Shown here one piece after another: positions 27,601 to 35,615 of a stretch of DNA of 64,000 nucleotides. A model generated the notes under the pieces. That model saw only the letters and a program-made list of their open reading frames with translations. It had not been told where the DNA came from and did not search any database. Positions within the stretch are counted from its first letter, which is position 1. Every line of letters begins with the position of its first letter. The position numbers and the translations under genes were made by a program. The stretch spans positions 4,092,001-4,156,000 of the forward strand of contig AP014633.1 in assembly GCA_000828835.1 (NCBI GenBank), given 5' to 3'. Source of the stretch: Thioploca ingrica (GTDB taxonomy: Bacteria; Pseudomonadota; Gammaproteobacteria; Beggiatoales; Beggiatoaceae).

Positions 27601-28211
27601 GTTCGTTGGCTGTTGCTCAGATTGAGACTGAGCAATGAACTCAATTGACATATCCATTCAGGAATTGGCCCACTGGTGAGTTGGTTTCCTTCTAACCAAA
27701 GCAATTGCAAGTTGGTCAAATTGCTTAAATTGGGGATATCACCGGTCAACTGATTTTGATTTAGATCCAAGAATTGCAAAGCAGTTAAACTACTTAGCCA
27801 AGTTGGAAACGGGCCACTTAATTGACCTGAACTCAAATCCAGAAGTCGCAAAGAGGTCAATGAACTTAAATCGGGAAACGAGCCACTTAGATTTTGCTCA
27901 CCTCGGTCGATTCCAATGATATGCACACCCGCCGGATTAGCTGGGCTACTACAGGAGATACCGGCCCAACTACAGGGCGTATTGGTTACATTCCAATTAT
28001 TCGAGGCATTATCAGACCAATTTGGACCATTGGTACTATTGTAAAAGTTAATCAGTATTTCACATTCAGTTGGGGGAATTTCAGTCACTGCCGTACAATC
28101 CGTTGTGGCTAATGCACTGGGAAGCCAGGATAAATTGAAGAGAATGATTGCAAATAGAAGGAGTGAGAAGTGAGTAGGAGAGAGGGTTCTCTTACCCCAG
28201 TGAGTTATCAT
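21627..28211 (-). CDS. Giant secreted LRR/fibronectin/gingipain-like (C25) protease-adhesin
   Basis: The product is 2194 residues. A signal peptide (to about 35) is followed by plant-type leucine-rich repeats (about 95-345, LTGSIP units), a fibronectin III domain (370-465), a Pro-rich linker (472-497) and an InlB-like repeat (498-570). A C25 propeptide-like region and protease domain then run to about 1225. The likely catalytic pair is H1069 (HRDHG) and C1102 (SINCQTG), 33 residues apart as in gingipain RgpB (H211/C244). Next come a Gly-rich haemagglutinin-like region (1375-1680), an Ig-like domain (1735-1828), and a module around 1905-2025 shared with the NHL protein at 3218. A terminal beta domain ends the chain. 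A GGGAG site precedes the ATG. Likely surface adhesin with protease activity. Confidence 0.82.
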   Translation of the reverse strand: MITHWGKRTLSPTHFSLLLFAIILFNLSWLPSALATTDCTAVTEIPPTECEILINFYNSTNGPNWSDNASNNWNVTNTPCSWAGISCSSPANPAGVHIIGIDRGEQNLSGSFPDLSSLTSLRLLDLSSGQLSGPFPTWLSSLTALQFLDLNQNQLTGDIPNLSNLTNLQLLWLEGNQLTSGPIPEWICQLSSLLSLNLSNSQRTGSIPNCINNLTKLEKLYLDDNQLSGSIPDLAALTHLQVLSCYGNQLTGSIPNLSTLTQLQELYLHSNHLTGSIPNLSPLTQLQQINLDINQLTGSIPDEIGTLTQLQHFSLHSNQFTGSIPTSLINLTNLNYLELSFNRLTAQDNALLTFLNSKNPTWAQTQTVTPLDVLATPSSATSIQISWTPILYTNDGGYYWVQYATTPGGPYTPATSATPDKNATSYVVTGLSPNTTYYFVVQTYTPTHGFQQNNLTSDLSAEVSATTTDSTAPPPLPPPVTPPAVTPPPATPPSATPLSLNITTVGQGKVISTPAGIDCGNQCQAGFATNTQVTLTATPATNWRFEQWQGDCDPNGLVIIDKDKQCEAVFVKINFDAQWLPLDMTNLAASGIPPKIATPSSNLQGMTININVPGMDVIDKVASDGNLYQQLNIPKEGLTTEEGKPQVPMLSQFIAIPVGAQVKVEMLEPSYDELTGYWVYPAQPPAADLEDAPPPPFTIDKEFYARDEFYPAKVVNLEGPEVIRGQSVVILRLFPVQFNPAKQTLRIYSKIRLRVSFQGGKNYFIENPRLRSSAFEPIFNKLLLNAPAVAAFSAVPLAEAAYEQGNSLLIITPPKFFEAANTLAKWKIKKGIETIVKTTVETGNTADQIRNFIQTAYNNWNPPPTYVLLIGDAEFISPYYKTWHPYNSYCGGCEGYIGTDLYYATVDGDDYFPDISLGRLSVDTLAEAKRRVNNIIGYESNPVAGSAFYQNVALATYFQDCNYPPCQGGNDGHANNRFTQTIEDIAIYLSAPNYLNQYQVDRIYVTDPAINPTHWNDDWWNFGGGPAGDPDDSIPNYLRRDSGFPWNGNAQQITTKINEGRFLVIHRDHGTPGGWVSPQYTTSDVQALTNGNKLPVVWSINCQTGWFDNETDNSGTNNNALPIYFSEAWERNPNGGAVGIIAATRVSYSGYNDQLTWGLMDAIWPDFVKLYTATHTPFDKPMWEMGSVLNYGKYYLASQYGESDTRKTTFEIFHWFGDPTMPIWTSEPQPFNNVSHEALISAGTQFINVGVNVPDALISITRENSGNGEILGRKLSTGGITTIPLSKPMLATDIVHVTITKQNYRPYEGTIITDPCLVITVRSNESGNGSSVNTWARQVGDEWIVGTKLKVNDKVLIQANHTIETNSIKVKTLCIKAGGVLKNNQGSLKVQAEHIYNAGDILGAEGTNGYIPDGLETLPENYLHAKNGGNVVINASESITNIGKIKAGRGGNDITHNFFTGNSMSAKGGKGGSISINSKFITNEGIIGPEVAPTYNNKQWLSDGGNGGVGSNAYQIELECNGKQPGGSVNSDQYLLGIDGWNNGNAVGGNGGNTTINATNQLINHGMISSGYGGDARVWSKNAKSCAYLATKGKGGNNVMTAPNLENSGVVRAGGDGKAISEPEMMLSGNNMRYEDSQAVVIFGGDNQQLSLRQLSADAITATETITLAAGQGGTVDLRDNNASILNAPTVRIFSDSILLEPEKNLQNLTTPNSRIETYPANILHEVALSSSGTLIGTPVTNQTIDVEILNAGPTADTYTLTVTDPQGWSINTLPATVTLNGLERVELSLQVILSATVGAEDTITITATSQSDPNITATTETTLLVVSEAELPPEPEELEAMVTIDPTQMNQCPTQGVVNRVCDAQGQVITNLVTDPNASIAHGTLIGTLNNNGLVSNLTIEPSGLLIGGTVSGFIHNQGQMMDFDFVGAEIQGGTLAGTIHNRSLIGGTFKDVNFAPNTHLTGGRLQGNLSGDANAPALLEHLTIQAHSQLAHVTMGENVVLAEGVTLGEGVNFINPGDDPRNLKSEEVIPPPACNTDLPLLGTTAVNLQGKPLDTLTQTSGGIAINQGAFQQQVTQKLTDSVTVKGQLCPDPDHVGQAAELIVYAEYRPLNSPESKSHYYMLDDQDQILPWDDDLANLVTFRKVVLKAAQTVSIYQGQFPAAGLLNIYFGYRLPTSGLLSLNRDAITVKIGE

Positions 28212-28423
28212 AATCAGTTTCTCCCTAACGTGTTATTTTGAAGTAGTCTTGTGACAACCAAGAGCCAAGTTCTTTAATGATTCCTATACTTTTCTTTTGA
28301 AAGTAATAATTAATTTAGTCGTCCTTTAAAAGAAAAGCAATATAGGCAAATCAGTTCGAGCCGGTCCAACTCCTCCAAAATAAAACATGATAAAATTTGT
28401 CACGCCTTATTAGTCGGAGTTAA

Positions 28424-28867
28424 TTGAAAAATATGTTATGGATCAAAGCTTTTCATATTATTTTTGTGGTAACCTGGTTTGCGGGCTTATTCTATCTGCC
28501 ACGGTTGTTTGTTTATCATGCGATGACTGACGATGCCAGCGGTCAAGAACGTTTTAAAGTGATGGAACATAAATTATATTATGCGATTACGACACCCAGT
28601 GCATTTCTTGCTATTGGTTTCGGGCTGTGGTTATTAATCGCCTATTGGTGGAACTCATTCTTGAATGTGACCGGGGTAGGTTGGCTTTATCTTAAACTAG
28701 TTTTAGTTAGTATGTTGATAAGTTATCATTTTTATTGTGGCCAATTTCTTAAAGATTTTAAGCACAATCGTAATCGCCATAGTCATGTTTTTTACCGCTG
28801 GTTCAATGAATTACCGGTGATTATTTTAATCGCTGTCATTATCTTAGTAGAAGTACAGCCGTTTTAA
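28424..28867 (+). CDS. hemJ: Protoporphyrinogen oxidase HemJ
   Basis: This 147-residue membrane protein has four predicted helices and oxidises protoporphyrinogen IX during heme synthesis. The start WIKAFHIIFVVTWFAGLFY, the LPRLFVYHA motif and the central YLKLVLVSMLISYH match the HemJ family (UPF0093/CopD-like). The frame begins at a TTG four bases after GGAG; an ATG at 28433 would remove three residues. It is transcribed away from the giant protein and converges with gmk. Confidence 0.9.
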   Translation: MKNMLWIKAFHIIFVVTWFAGLFYLPRLFVYHAMTDDASGQERFKVMEHKLYYAITTPSAFLAIGFGLWLLIAYWWNSFLNVTGVGWLYLKLVLVSMLISYHFYCGQFLKDFKHNRNRHSHVFYRWFNELPVIILIAVIILVEVQPF

Positions 28868-28904
28868 GCACTCCAGTAGGTCATTTCCGGCGACAATTGA
28901 GTTC

Positions 28905-29519
28905 CTAACTCAGCAAATCTGTTAATAATTTCTCTAGTTTGGGTGCATGGGCTAATTGGGTTAGTCGTTGGCTATGGACAATCGCTTGTAAATCTTTTAC
29001 GGCTTGAGAAAAATCATCATTGACCACCAAATAATCAAATTCAACATAATGGCTGATGTCATCCACTGCAGCCTGTAACCGTTGCGCGATCACAGCTTCA
29101 CTGTCTTTACCTCGACTGCGTAGTCGCCGTTCTAGCACTTCTCGTGACGGCGGTAAAATAAAAATAGTGACTGTATCTGGTTTTAAACGGCGAACTTGTT
29201 GCGCACCTTGCCAATCGATTTCTAGAATCACATCGGTACCGGTATGTAAGTGTTCCAGCAACCATCTCTGCGAAGTACCATAGTAGTGATCGTAGACTTG
29301 AGCATGTTCTAAAAACAAATTACAAGTTAACATGTGAATGAAGTCGTCTTCTGTCACAAAATGATAATTAACGCCATTTTTTTCCCCAGGTCTCGGTTGA
29401 CGAGTCGTGTGAGATACCGATACCGTTAAATTATCCAGGCTGGCTACTAAAGCATTCACTAAGCTGGTTTTACCCGCACCCGAGGGAGCACAAACGGTAA
29501 AAAGAGTCCCTTTAGTCAC
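28905..29519 (-). CDS. gmk: Guanylate kinase
   Basis: This 204-residue cytosolic enzyme phosphorylates GMP to GDP. The P-loop APSGAGKTSLV is near the start, and GMP-binding residues lie in SHTTRQPRPGE and GVNYHFV. EIDWQGAQQVR and RRLRSRGKDSE form the lid region. The GTG at 29519 is chosen because AAGGAGAG lies just before it, the length fits the family, and the longer frame from 29567 would overlap yicC. It follows yicC by 10 bases, a common pairing. Confidence 0.95.
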   Translation of the reverse strand: MTKGTLFTVCAPSGAGKTSLVNALVASLDNLTVSVSHTTRQPRPGEKNGVNYHFVTEDDFIHMLTCNLFLEHAQVYDHYYGTSQRWLLEHLHTGTDVILEIDWQGAQQVRRLKPDTVTIFILPPSREVLERRLRSRGKDSEAVIAQRLQAAVDDISHYVEFDYLVVNDDFSQAVKDLQAIVHSQRLTQLAHAPKLEKLLTDLLS

Positions 29520-29529
29520 AATCTCTCCT

Positions 29530-30396
29530 TTATTCAATGTTTTGAGTTTGTTCGCGCATTTGTTCAATTAATACTTTTAATTCGAGCGCATGGCGGCTGG
29601 TATAAATATGATTGGATTTAGAACTCAAGGTATTCGCTTCTCGGTGCAGTTCTTGAGCGAGAAAATCTAACCGTCTCCCCACCGATTGATCTTGGGCTAA
29701 TGCTTGTCGTATTTCGATTAAATGTGCTTCTATCCGTTCTAGTTCTTCAGCAACATCCATTTTCTGGGCGAGAATAACAATTTCTTGTTCTAAACGTTCA
29801 CCGTCTAGCTCAATCAATTCAGTCAAGCGGGTTTGTAACCGCTCGCGTTGGGTTTGCAAAATTAACGGTAATTCATTCCGAATTTGCACCACTTCTTCAG
29901 CAATGGCGTTACAACGTTGCGCTATCAAAGCGGCTAATTGTGTCCCTTCACGTTCCCGATGTCCGATCAATTGGGTGAGCGCGATTTCAAAATGATGGAG
30001 AATGGCTTCGCTCACTTTTTCTATATCAACAGAATTCGTTTCGAGCACCCCGGGCCAACGTAAAATATCTAACGCATTGAGTGTGGTATGAGTTGCTGTT
30101 AAGGTATTAATTTCTTGGATGGTGTTCCACAGTTGTTGAACTAAGGTTGTATTGAGTTGCCACTGTTGAAGATAGCTGGTGTTAGCTTGAAAATAGAGGG
30201 TACAATCGACTTTGCCCCGTTTCAATTGTTGTTGAATGCGTTCCCGTATGGTGGCTTCCAAGCGACGTACATCTTCGGGTAACCGCACACAGACATCTAA
30301 ATAACGATGATTAACTGAACGTAATTCCCAACAAATTTGTCCCCAAGTTTCTTGTCGCTCTTCCCGAGCGAAGGCGGTCATACTACGAATCATCAT
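29530..30396 (-). CDS. yicC: YicC family endoribonuclease
   Basis: This 288-residue protein starts with the family signature IRSMTAFAREE and WELRSVNHRYLDVCVRLPE. It ends with the conserved DVAEELERIEAHL...GRRLDFLAQELHREANTLSSK region. YicC proteins form hexamers and act as endoribonucleases affecting RNA turnover. The start overlaps the end of the hybrid kinase gene by 14 bases, suggesting coupled translation. gmk follows. AGGGA lies before the two adjacent ATG codons. Confidence 0.92.
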   Translation of the reverse strand: MMIRSMTAFAREERQETWGQICWELRSVNHRYLDVCVRLPEDVRRLEATIRERIQQQLKRGKVDCTLYFQANTSYLQQWQLNTTLVQQLWNTIQEINTLTATHTTLNALDILRWPGVLETNSVDIEKVSEAILHHFEIALTQLIGHREREGTQLAALIAQRCNAIAEEVVQIRNELPLILQTQRERLQTRLTELIELDGERLEQEIVILAQKMDVAEELERIEAHLIEIRQALAQDQSVGRRLDFLAQELHREANTLSSKSNHIYTSRHALELKVLIEQMREQTQNIE

Positions 30397-33145
30397 GGGT
30401 ATCCCTGGTAGAAAATTGTTTAATTAATTGTAATAACTGGCGCAAATTGACGGGTTTGCTTAAATATTCATTCATCCCGATGGCTAAACACTGTTCTCGG
30501 TCTCCGGGCATCGTTAAAGCGGTTACCGCAATGATAGGCAAATCTTGATATTCCGGATTAGCACGAATACGTTGAGTCGTTTCTAAACCGTCCATACCCG
30601 GCATTTGGATATCCATAAGAATCAAGCTGGGTCGTTCTTCAGTAAGAGCAGTTAAGGCTTCGATACCCGTATGAGCCACTTTGATACGATAACCAAAGGC
30701 AGTCAAATAATCAAAAATAATCTCAATATTATTTGGATTATCCTCGACGATTAGAATCAAAGGTGAATTATTATAAACGGATTGTGTGGACGGTAACGAA
30801 ACAACTTTTTTACCCATGAGTTTGTTAGTGTTTAAAGGTTCGACTTGATGATTCAAAGGGAGAACCACCGTAAAGCAACTTCCCTGACCAATTTGGCTGG
30901 TTACTGTGACGCTACCACCCTGTAATTCGGCCAATTGTTTGACTAATGCTAACCCCAATCCGGTCCCTTCTAATTGACTAGAGAATTCAGAAGCAATTTG
31001 TTCAAAGGGATTAAATAACCGTGTCAGAGCCGCTTTCTCGATACCAATACCGGTGTCAATTACCGCAAAGCTCATCGCGTGTCCGGCATTATCTTTTTTG
31101 ACTTCTAAACGAATCGAACCTTTTCCTGGCGTAAATTTTACCGCATTACTGAGTAAATTCACTAAAATTTGTTTAATCCGGCGTTGATCAGCTACCATAG
31201 TGGTTACTTCTGGCGCCACTTCCAAAGTGAGGTTAATTTGTTTCTTGTAAGCCAATTGTTTAACAAACACGAGACTGGCTTGACAAATTTCTTCTATATT
31301 AACCGTACCTAACTGCAATTCCACCTTGCCAGCCTCAATTTTAGCTAAATCTAAAATATCATTAATAAGCGACAACAGATATTGACCACTCGTGTTAATC
31401 GTTTGTAACGATTTCATCTGTTTGTCATTGATCTCACCATAAACTTGTTCGATGAGAATTTCTGCCATCCCTAAAATAGAATTCAGTGGTGTTCGGAGTT
31501 CATGACTCATGTTAGCGAGAAATTCATCTTTAAGTTGGTTCGCTTTTTTTAACTGGGTATTAGCCACACTTAAATCAGCAATTCGTTCTGCTATTCGTTG
31601 AGTGAGTATTGCCCGTTCTGCTTTCAAAGCGGATTCAAGTTGTTCATGTTGGGTGATATCAATAGCAAAACTGACTATGCCCATGATTTCTCCATCCCGA
31701 TCGCGAAGTAAGGAAAGTGATAATCGTGCAAAAAATATTTCTCCCGATTTTTTCAACAGCGGCATTTCAACTTCATAATTACCCGCTTTGCTCAATGGTT
31801 CTAACAGGGTTTGTGGCAAATTATCTCGATTCTCCGCAAGATATAATGAGGTAAGCGGTTGGCCATTCATTTCAGCCGCAGAATAACCATATAATCTTTC
31901 AGCTCCCTGATTCCAATAAGTAATTCGATAATGTTTATCGGTAGTGATGACCGCATCATGAATTTGGTTAATAATTTGCGCTTGTTGTTGTAATTGCTGT
32001 TCAGCTTGTTTGCGTGCGGTGATATCTCTTTCTACCGAAATGAAATGAGTAACGGCTTGGTTGTCATCATAAACCGGTTGGATACTCAGCGATATCCAAT
32101 AGCGTTGTCCGGTTTTAGTATAATTAACCAGTTCGGCTAAGATAGATTGTTGTTCACGTAAAGCGGTGCGAATTTTAGCTAGTGTGATCGGATCGGTTTC
32201 AGCACCGTGTAAAAACACGCTGGGTCGCTTACCAACCACTTCTTCAAAGGAGTAACCGGTAATTCGAGTAAAAGCTTCATTAACCCATTCGATCCGAACC
32301 ATAGCATCCGTAATTACCACAGCGTTATCAGTATATTGAGCGACTAAAGCGAGTTTTTTAATTTCTGTTTGCACTTGTTCTTGGTGAAGCAGTAAAGTGT
32401 TGAGTGCATGAGCAATTATCCCGATTTCATCATGTGCGAGTATCGGGACATAATTCTTGTTATCACTGAGTAAGCATTGTTGAATCGCCTCAGCAAGAAG
32501 ATGAAGTGGGTGTTGAATGAAACGGTCAAACCAACTATAAATAAAAATAAACAGGAGGCAGAGTAATAACACCATCCAAACTCGAATATGCCAATCTTCT
32601 GAGTAAAGAATAACTTGGAGTGGAATAGTATTTAAATGAACGGTAACCACACTCTGGGAAAAATTACTTTTTAACTGTGCACCCTCACTCAGTAACAGTG
32701 GGGTAGAAAAGCTAAATTCATAAATGTCTGGATGGTGGTGATAATTCGGTTGTTGGCTTTGTAAAGCTTGAAATAATTCTTCACCTAACTTTTTTTGTGG
32801 TAATTGGGTGAGTAACTTACCTAACCAAATGTAACGAGTGGATGCAATCACTTTAGCCGGATCATCACCAATGATGACGATCAATTTGACATCCGGTTCT
32901 GCGCCCAAGGCACTGACGAATCGGTGTAATTGCTCCGGTGATTCTACAACTTCAGCGGCTTGCCTTAGACTATTAACTAATTGTTCGGCGCGGCGCAACT
33001 CCAGATGTTGTAAATTTCCAGTCATAATATGATTAAATACCCAATTCAAGCTTGGAAGGATGACAAAGCCTAGTAATAGCAAAGGAATTAGGAGTTTCCA
33101 CTGCAGAGAATAAAATTTTTTGGGTAAGGATGGAATTGAATTCAT
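30383..33145 (-). CDS. Hybrid sensor histidine kinase (HAMP-PAS-PAS-HisKA-HATPase-REC)
   Basis: The product is 920 residues. A first membrane helix lies at 17-34, a periplasmic region follows, and a second helix is at about 188-205. A HAMP segment is next, then PAS domains at about 265-380 and 390-503. HisKA carries H548 in NMSHELRTPLNS. HATPase carries N667 and the G boxes DTGIGI and GTGLGLALV. A C-terminal receiver has E801/D802 and phosphoacceptor D845 (MDIQMPGMDG). All catalytic residues are intact, so it should autophosphorylate and pass phosphate to its own REC. The upstream substrate-binding protein gene overlaps by 4 bases, so that protein probably presents the signal. Confidence 0.93.
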   Translation of the reverse strand: MNSIPSLPKKFYSLQWKLLIPLLLLGFVILPSLNWVFNHIMTGNLQHLELRRAEQLVNSLRQAAEVVESPEQLHRFVSALGAEPDVKLIVIIGDDPAKVIASTRYIWLGKLLTQLPQKKLGEELFQALQSQQPNYHHHPDIYEFSFSTPLLLSEGAQLKSNFSQSVVTVHLNTIPLQVILYSEDWHIRVWMVLLLCLLFIFIYSWFDRFIQHPLHLLAEAIQQCLLSDNKNYVPILAHDEIGIIAHALNTLLLHQEQVQTEIKKLALVAQYTDNAVVITDAMVRIEWVNEAFTRITGYSFEEVVGKRPSVFLHGAETDPITLAKIRTALREQQSILAELVNYTKTGQRYWISLSIQPVYDDNQAVTHFISVERDITARKQAEQQLQQQAQIINQIHDAVITTDKHYRITYWNQGAERLYGYSAAEMNGQPLTSLYLAENRDNLPQTLLEPLSKAGNYEVEMPLLKKSGEIFFARLSLSLLRDRDGEIMGIVSFAIDITQHEQLESALKAERAILTQRIAERIADLSVANTQLKKANQLKDEFLANMSHELRTPLNSILGMAEILIEQVYGEINDKQMKSLQTINTSGQYLLSLINDILDLAKIEAGKVELQLGTVNIEEICQASLVFVKQLAYKKQINLTLEVAPEVTTMVADQRRIKQILVNLLSNAVKFTPGKGSIRLEVKKDNAGHAMSFAVIDTGIGIEKAALTRLFNPFEQIASEFSSQLEGTGLGLALVKQLAELQGGSVTVTSQIGQGSCFTVVLPLNHQVEPLNTNKLMGKKVVSLPSTQSVYNNSPLILIVEDNPNNIEIIFDYLTAFGYRIKVAHTGIEALTALTEERPSLILMDIQMPGMDGLETTQRIRANPEYQDLPIIAVTALTMPGDREQCLAIGMNEYLSKPVNLRQLLQLIKQFSTRDTHDDS

Positions 33146-34125
33146 TGATCCGTTGCTCGTAAAACCGGTTTTGACATCACACAGTTTATAGTCCGCTGCG
33201 AAGAAGTCAAATAGCCCACTTTACGAAACGTATTGTCCATTAGAGTTAAACTCTGTTCCAAAATACCCTGGGGTTCAAAAAAGGGGCGTTGCTTAGCGAG
33301 CGGTATCATTTGCAATTGTTGATTTAATATTTGGCTAAACGCTTGTACACTAATCCCTTCACGCTCAGCCATGAGTGGATAAGCTTTATTCGGATAAGTG
33401 AGACTATATTGTACGGCTTCCTCAAGTGCTCGAATAAACGCTACCAGTTCATCAATTCGTGTTGCCAAAACGTCGGCTTGCACCACGAGAACGTCAATAA
33501 TTTCTTGAGGAATGGCTTGACTGGAAAAGAGTTGCTGGGTCTGACCGGTCTGTTGCAAAATCACTGATAGCGGTGGGTAAGTCACTACGGCGTCGACTGT
33601 TCGGTTATAAAAAGCATATTTCATGACATCTGGAGTCATGGGAACCAGGATAACATCATCAAGGGTTAAATTAGACTTTTCTAATGCCCGAGCGAGCAGG
33701 TACATGTTGACTGACCCTAATTCCAAACCAATTCTCTTACCGCGTAAATCGGCTATTTTAGTCAGCGAAGATTGAGCTAAAATAACATCACCACCCGTTG
33801 AATAATCAATAACATAGAAAATAGGTGGACAGGATTGTAAATGTTCTTTAGCCAGTAAAACTTCACTGAGGGTACTTGCCATCACATCCAATTGTCCCCT
33901 TTCAAAAGCTAAGCGGCTATCACCGAGTGATGGAAATTCAATCAATTGAACACTAATCCCCGCTTTAGCAAATAAGCCCTGTTCTTGGGCTAAAAAGATA
34001 AATTCATAACCTGGCCAAGTATTTAAGCCAATGCGTAGCAGAGCGGGTGGGGTTCGATAGCAACCCCAAGTGGATAGCAGGGTAAAAATGATAATCAACC
34101 AGTTTGCTATGCGATTGAATTTCAT
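33142..34125 (-). CDS. NMT1/SsuA-like periplasmic substrate-binding protein
   Basis: The product is about 327 residues. A hydrophobic N-terminus ends in STWGC, a possible but non-ideal lipobox. The body matches the NMT1/THI5/SsuA fold: LRIGLNTWPGYEFIFLAQEQ at the start, then GQLDVMASTLSE, LRGKRIGLELGSV, and VDAVVTYPP. Such proteins normally feed ABC importers for sulfonates, nitrate or pyrimidine precursors. No permease or ATPase is nearby. Its stop overlaps the hybrid kinase start (ATGA), so it more likely acts as the kinase's ligand sensor. The ATG at 34125 is preferred over a TTG four codons upstream. Confidence 0.85.
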   Translation of the reverse strand: MKFNRIANWLIIIFTLLSTWGCYRTPPALLRIGLNTWPGYEFIFLAQEQGLFAKAGISVQLIEFPSLGDSRLAFERGQLDVMASTLSEVLLAKEHLQSCPPIFYVIDYSTGGDVILAQSSLTKIADLRGKRIGLELGSVNMYLLARALEKSNLTLDDVILVPMTPDVMKYAFYNRTVDAVVTYPPLSVILQQTGQTQQLFSSQAIPQEIIDVLVVQADVLATRIDELVAFIRALEEAVQYSLTYPNKAYPLMAEREGISVQAFSQILNQQLQMIPLAKQRPFFEPQGILEQSLTLMDNTFRKVGYLTSSQRTINCVMSKPVLRATDQ

Positions 34126-34214
34126 AATTTTATCCAAAACATGGAGTCTCTTTGAAGTTTTTCTCGTGTTAACAGATATAGTCCGGTCGCCACAAGCGGT
34201 TGCAGCCCCTTGTC

Positions 34215-34231
34215 ACTTTAAAATCACTACC
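34215..34231. repeat. Copy of a repeat also found inverted at 41272
   Basis: ACTTTAAAATCACTACC here is the exact reverse complement of 41272-41288. The similarity continues weakly for about 40 more bases (GCAAC and ACCGG-CTA-TATC matches). It lies between the REC-pseudokinase and substrate-binding protein genes. Confidence 0.5.
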
Positions 34232-34247
34232 TCTTTTTGAGCATGAT

Positions 34248-35486
34248 CTAAAGTTTTTCTCGTTTTAACCGAATAGTAAAAGAAATCCCTTCTGCCCCGC
34301 GATTAGCTACTGTCACCGTTCCGCCCAATGATTCAATCAGGTGATAAGCGATAGAAGGACCTAAACCGGGATGTCTGCCTGGGGTAACCGAATCAGAAGG
34401 TGAGCGAAAAAAACGGGGTAAAGTATCCTCAGCGATAAGTCTACCGGTCGTATGAATACCCAACTGAATTTCCCCCTCTGATGGCTCACAGGATAATCTA
34501 ATGGTGCTGTCTGGATTAGAAAACTTCACCGCCGCTTTGAGTAATTCCATGATAGCTTCAGCACACAGTCGTTTACAATGATTATCCGATTTGAGATTGT
34601 CTTTAAGGGCAAGAGTATAACTTTCCACTTCGTCTTCCTCGATAGCAATAAAATCAGCAGAAATCAAAGTATACAACTCCTCTTGACCAATAGCTTGCCC
34701 ACCACAGGTCGGAATTTCTCCTAGCAACACCTGACGAGAATTGGCAAAATCACGACTCGCTGCCATAGCAGTCGCTAATATATTACGTACACTGGTCAGT
34801 TCAAAAGGATAGATATGAGTCGCTGGATCAATCTGAGTCACTAACAGCGATTGTTTTATGCTTTCAAGTAAATGGTTCACTTCATGGACGCCATCAACGA
34901 AGCGTTGTTTAAATGCAGTTAATACCCCCTTAAACGGTCTTTGCAATTCATAATACAGTGAACTCAAGACTTCATCTTTAATTCGGTTAAGTTTTTCTAA
35001 TTGTTCTTTAGCTTCAATCAGTTCTTGGGTTCTTTCCTTAACTTGCGCTTCTAAAGTATGGTTATACTCTTCAATCTGGTGAAGATAAGCTTGTTCTCGA
35101 TCATGCCAGAATTTTCTTTCTAAACAAGCTCCAATTCTGGCTTTGAGTAAAGTTGAATTAAACGGTTTAGTTAAGTAATCATCTGCACCCATTTTTATAC
35201 AATTAACGACACTATTTATCTCATCTAATGCCGAGATCATAATGACCGGAATATCGCGCCAAGCCGGGTTATCTTTGATTTGACTTAATACTTCGTATCC
35301 ATCCATTTCTGGCATCATGACATCTAACAGCACTAAATCAATTGGTTGTTTAGCAATTATGTTCAAAGCGATAACACCACTCGCTGCTAAAATAGGCGTA
35401 TGTCCTAAAGCAGCCGCTAAATTTTCCAAGGTTTCCCGATTGGATTGGATATCATCAACGATAAGGAGAGTAGCTGCACGTATCAT
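34248..35486 (-). CDS. Response regulator fused to a degenerate histidine-kinase core
   Basis: The product is 412 residues. An intact receiver domain (D11/D12, phosphoacceptor D55 in LLDVMMPEMDG, K107) is followed by a coiled coil (130-170) and a HisKA-like helix with YYELQRP, where the phospho-histidine is replaced by Y179. The HATPase-like end lacks the N-box Asn (LLKAAVKFS), and its G boxes are altered (HTTGRL and PGLGPSIA). It therefore receives phosphate but should not act as a kinase, and may instead sequester or modulate a partner. It lies between the PAS protein and the substrate-binding protein/hybrid kinase pair. No clear ribosome binding site. Confidence 0.8.
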   Translation of the reverse strand: MIRAATLLIVDDIQSNRETLENLAAALGHTPILAASGVIALNIIAKQPIDLVLLDVMMPEMDGYEVLSQIKDNPAWRDIPVIMISALDEINSVVNCIKMGADDYLTKPFNSTLLKARIGACLERKFWHDREQAYLHQIEEYNHTLEAQVKERTQELIEAKEQLEKLNRIKDEVLSSLYYELQRPFKGVLTAFKQRFVDGVHEVNHLLESIKQSLLVTQIDPATHIYPFELTSVRNILATAMAASRDFANSRQVLLGEIPTCGGQAIGQEELYTLISADFIAIEEDEVESYTLALKDNLKSDNHCKRLCAEAIMELLKAAVKFSNPDSTIRLSCEPSEGEIQLGIHTTGRLIAEDTLPRFFRSPSDSVTPGRHPGLGPSIAYHLIESLGGTVTVANRGAEGISFTIRLKREKL

Positions 35487-35615
35487 ATTAATAAATAAGT
35501 GATTAGTAAGTTTTTAAGGCACCTGAGTTTGATAACAACTTCAGCAGTTGAAATTGGGTTAAGGTTAATATTAATCAGCCGTTGTTGAAATAGCATTATA
35601 AATAAATCGGTTATG

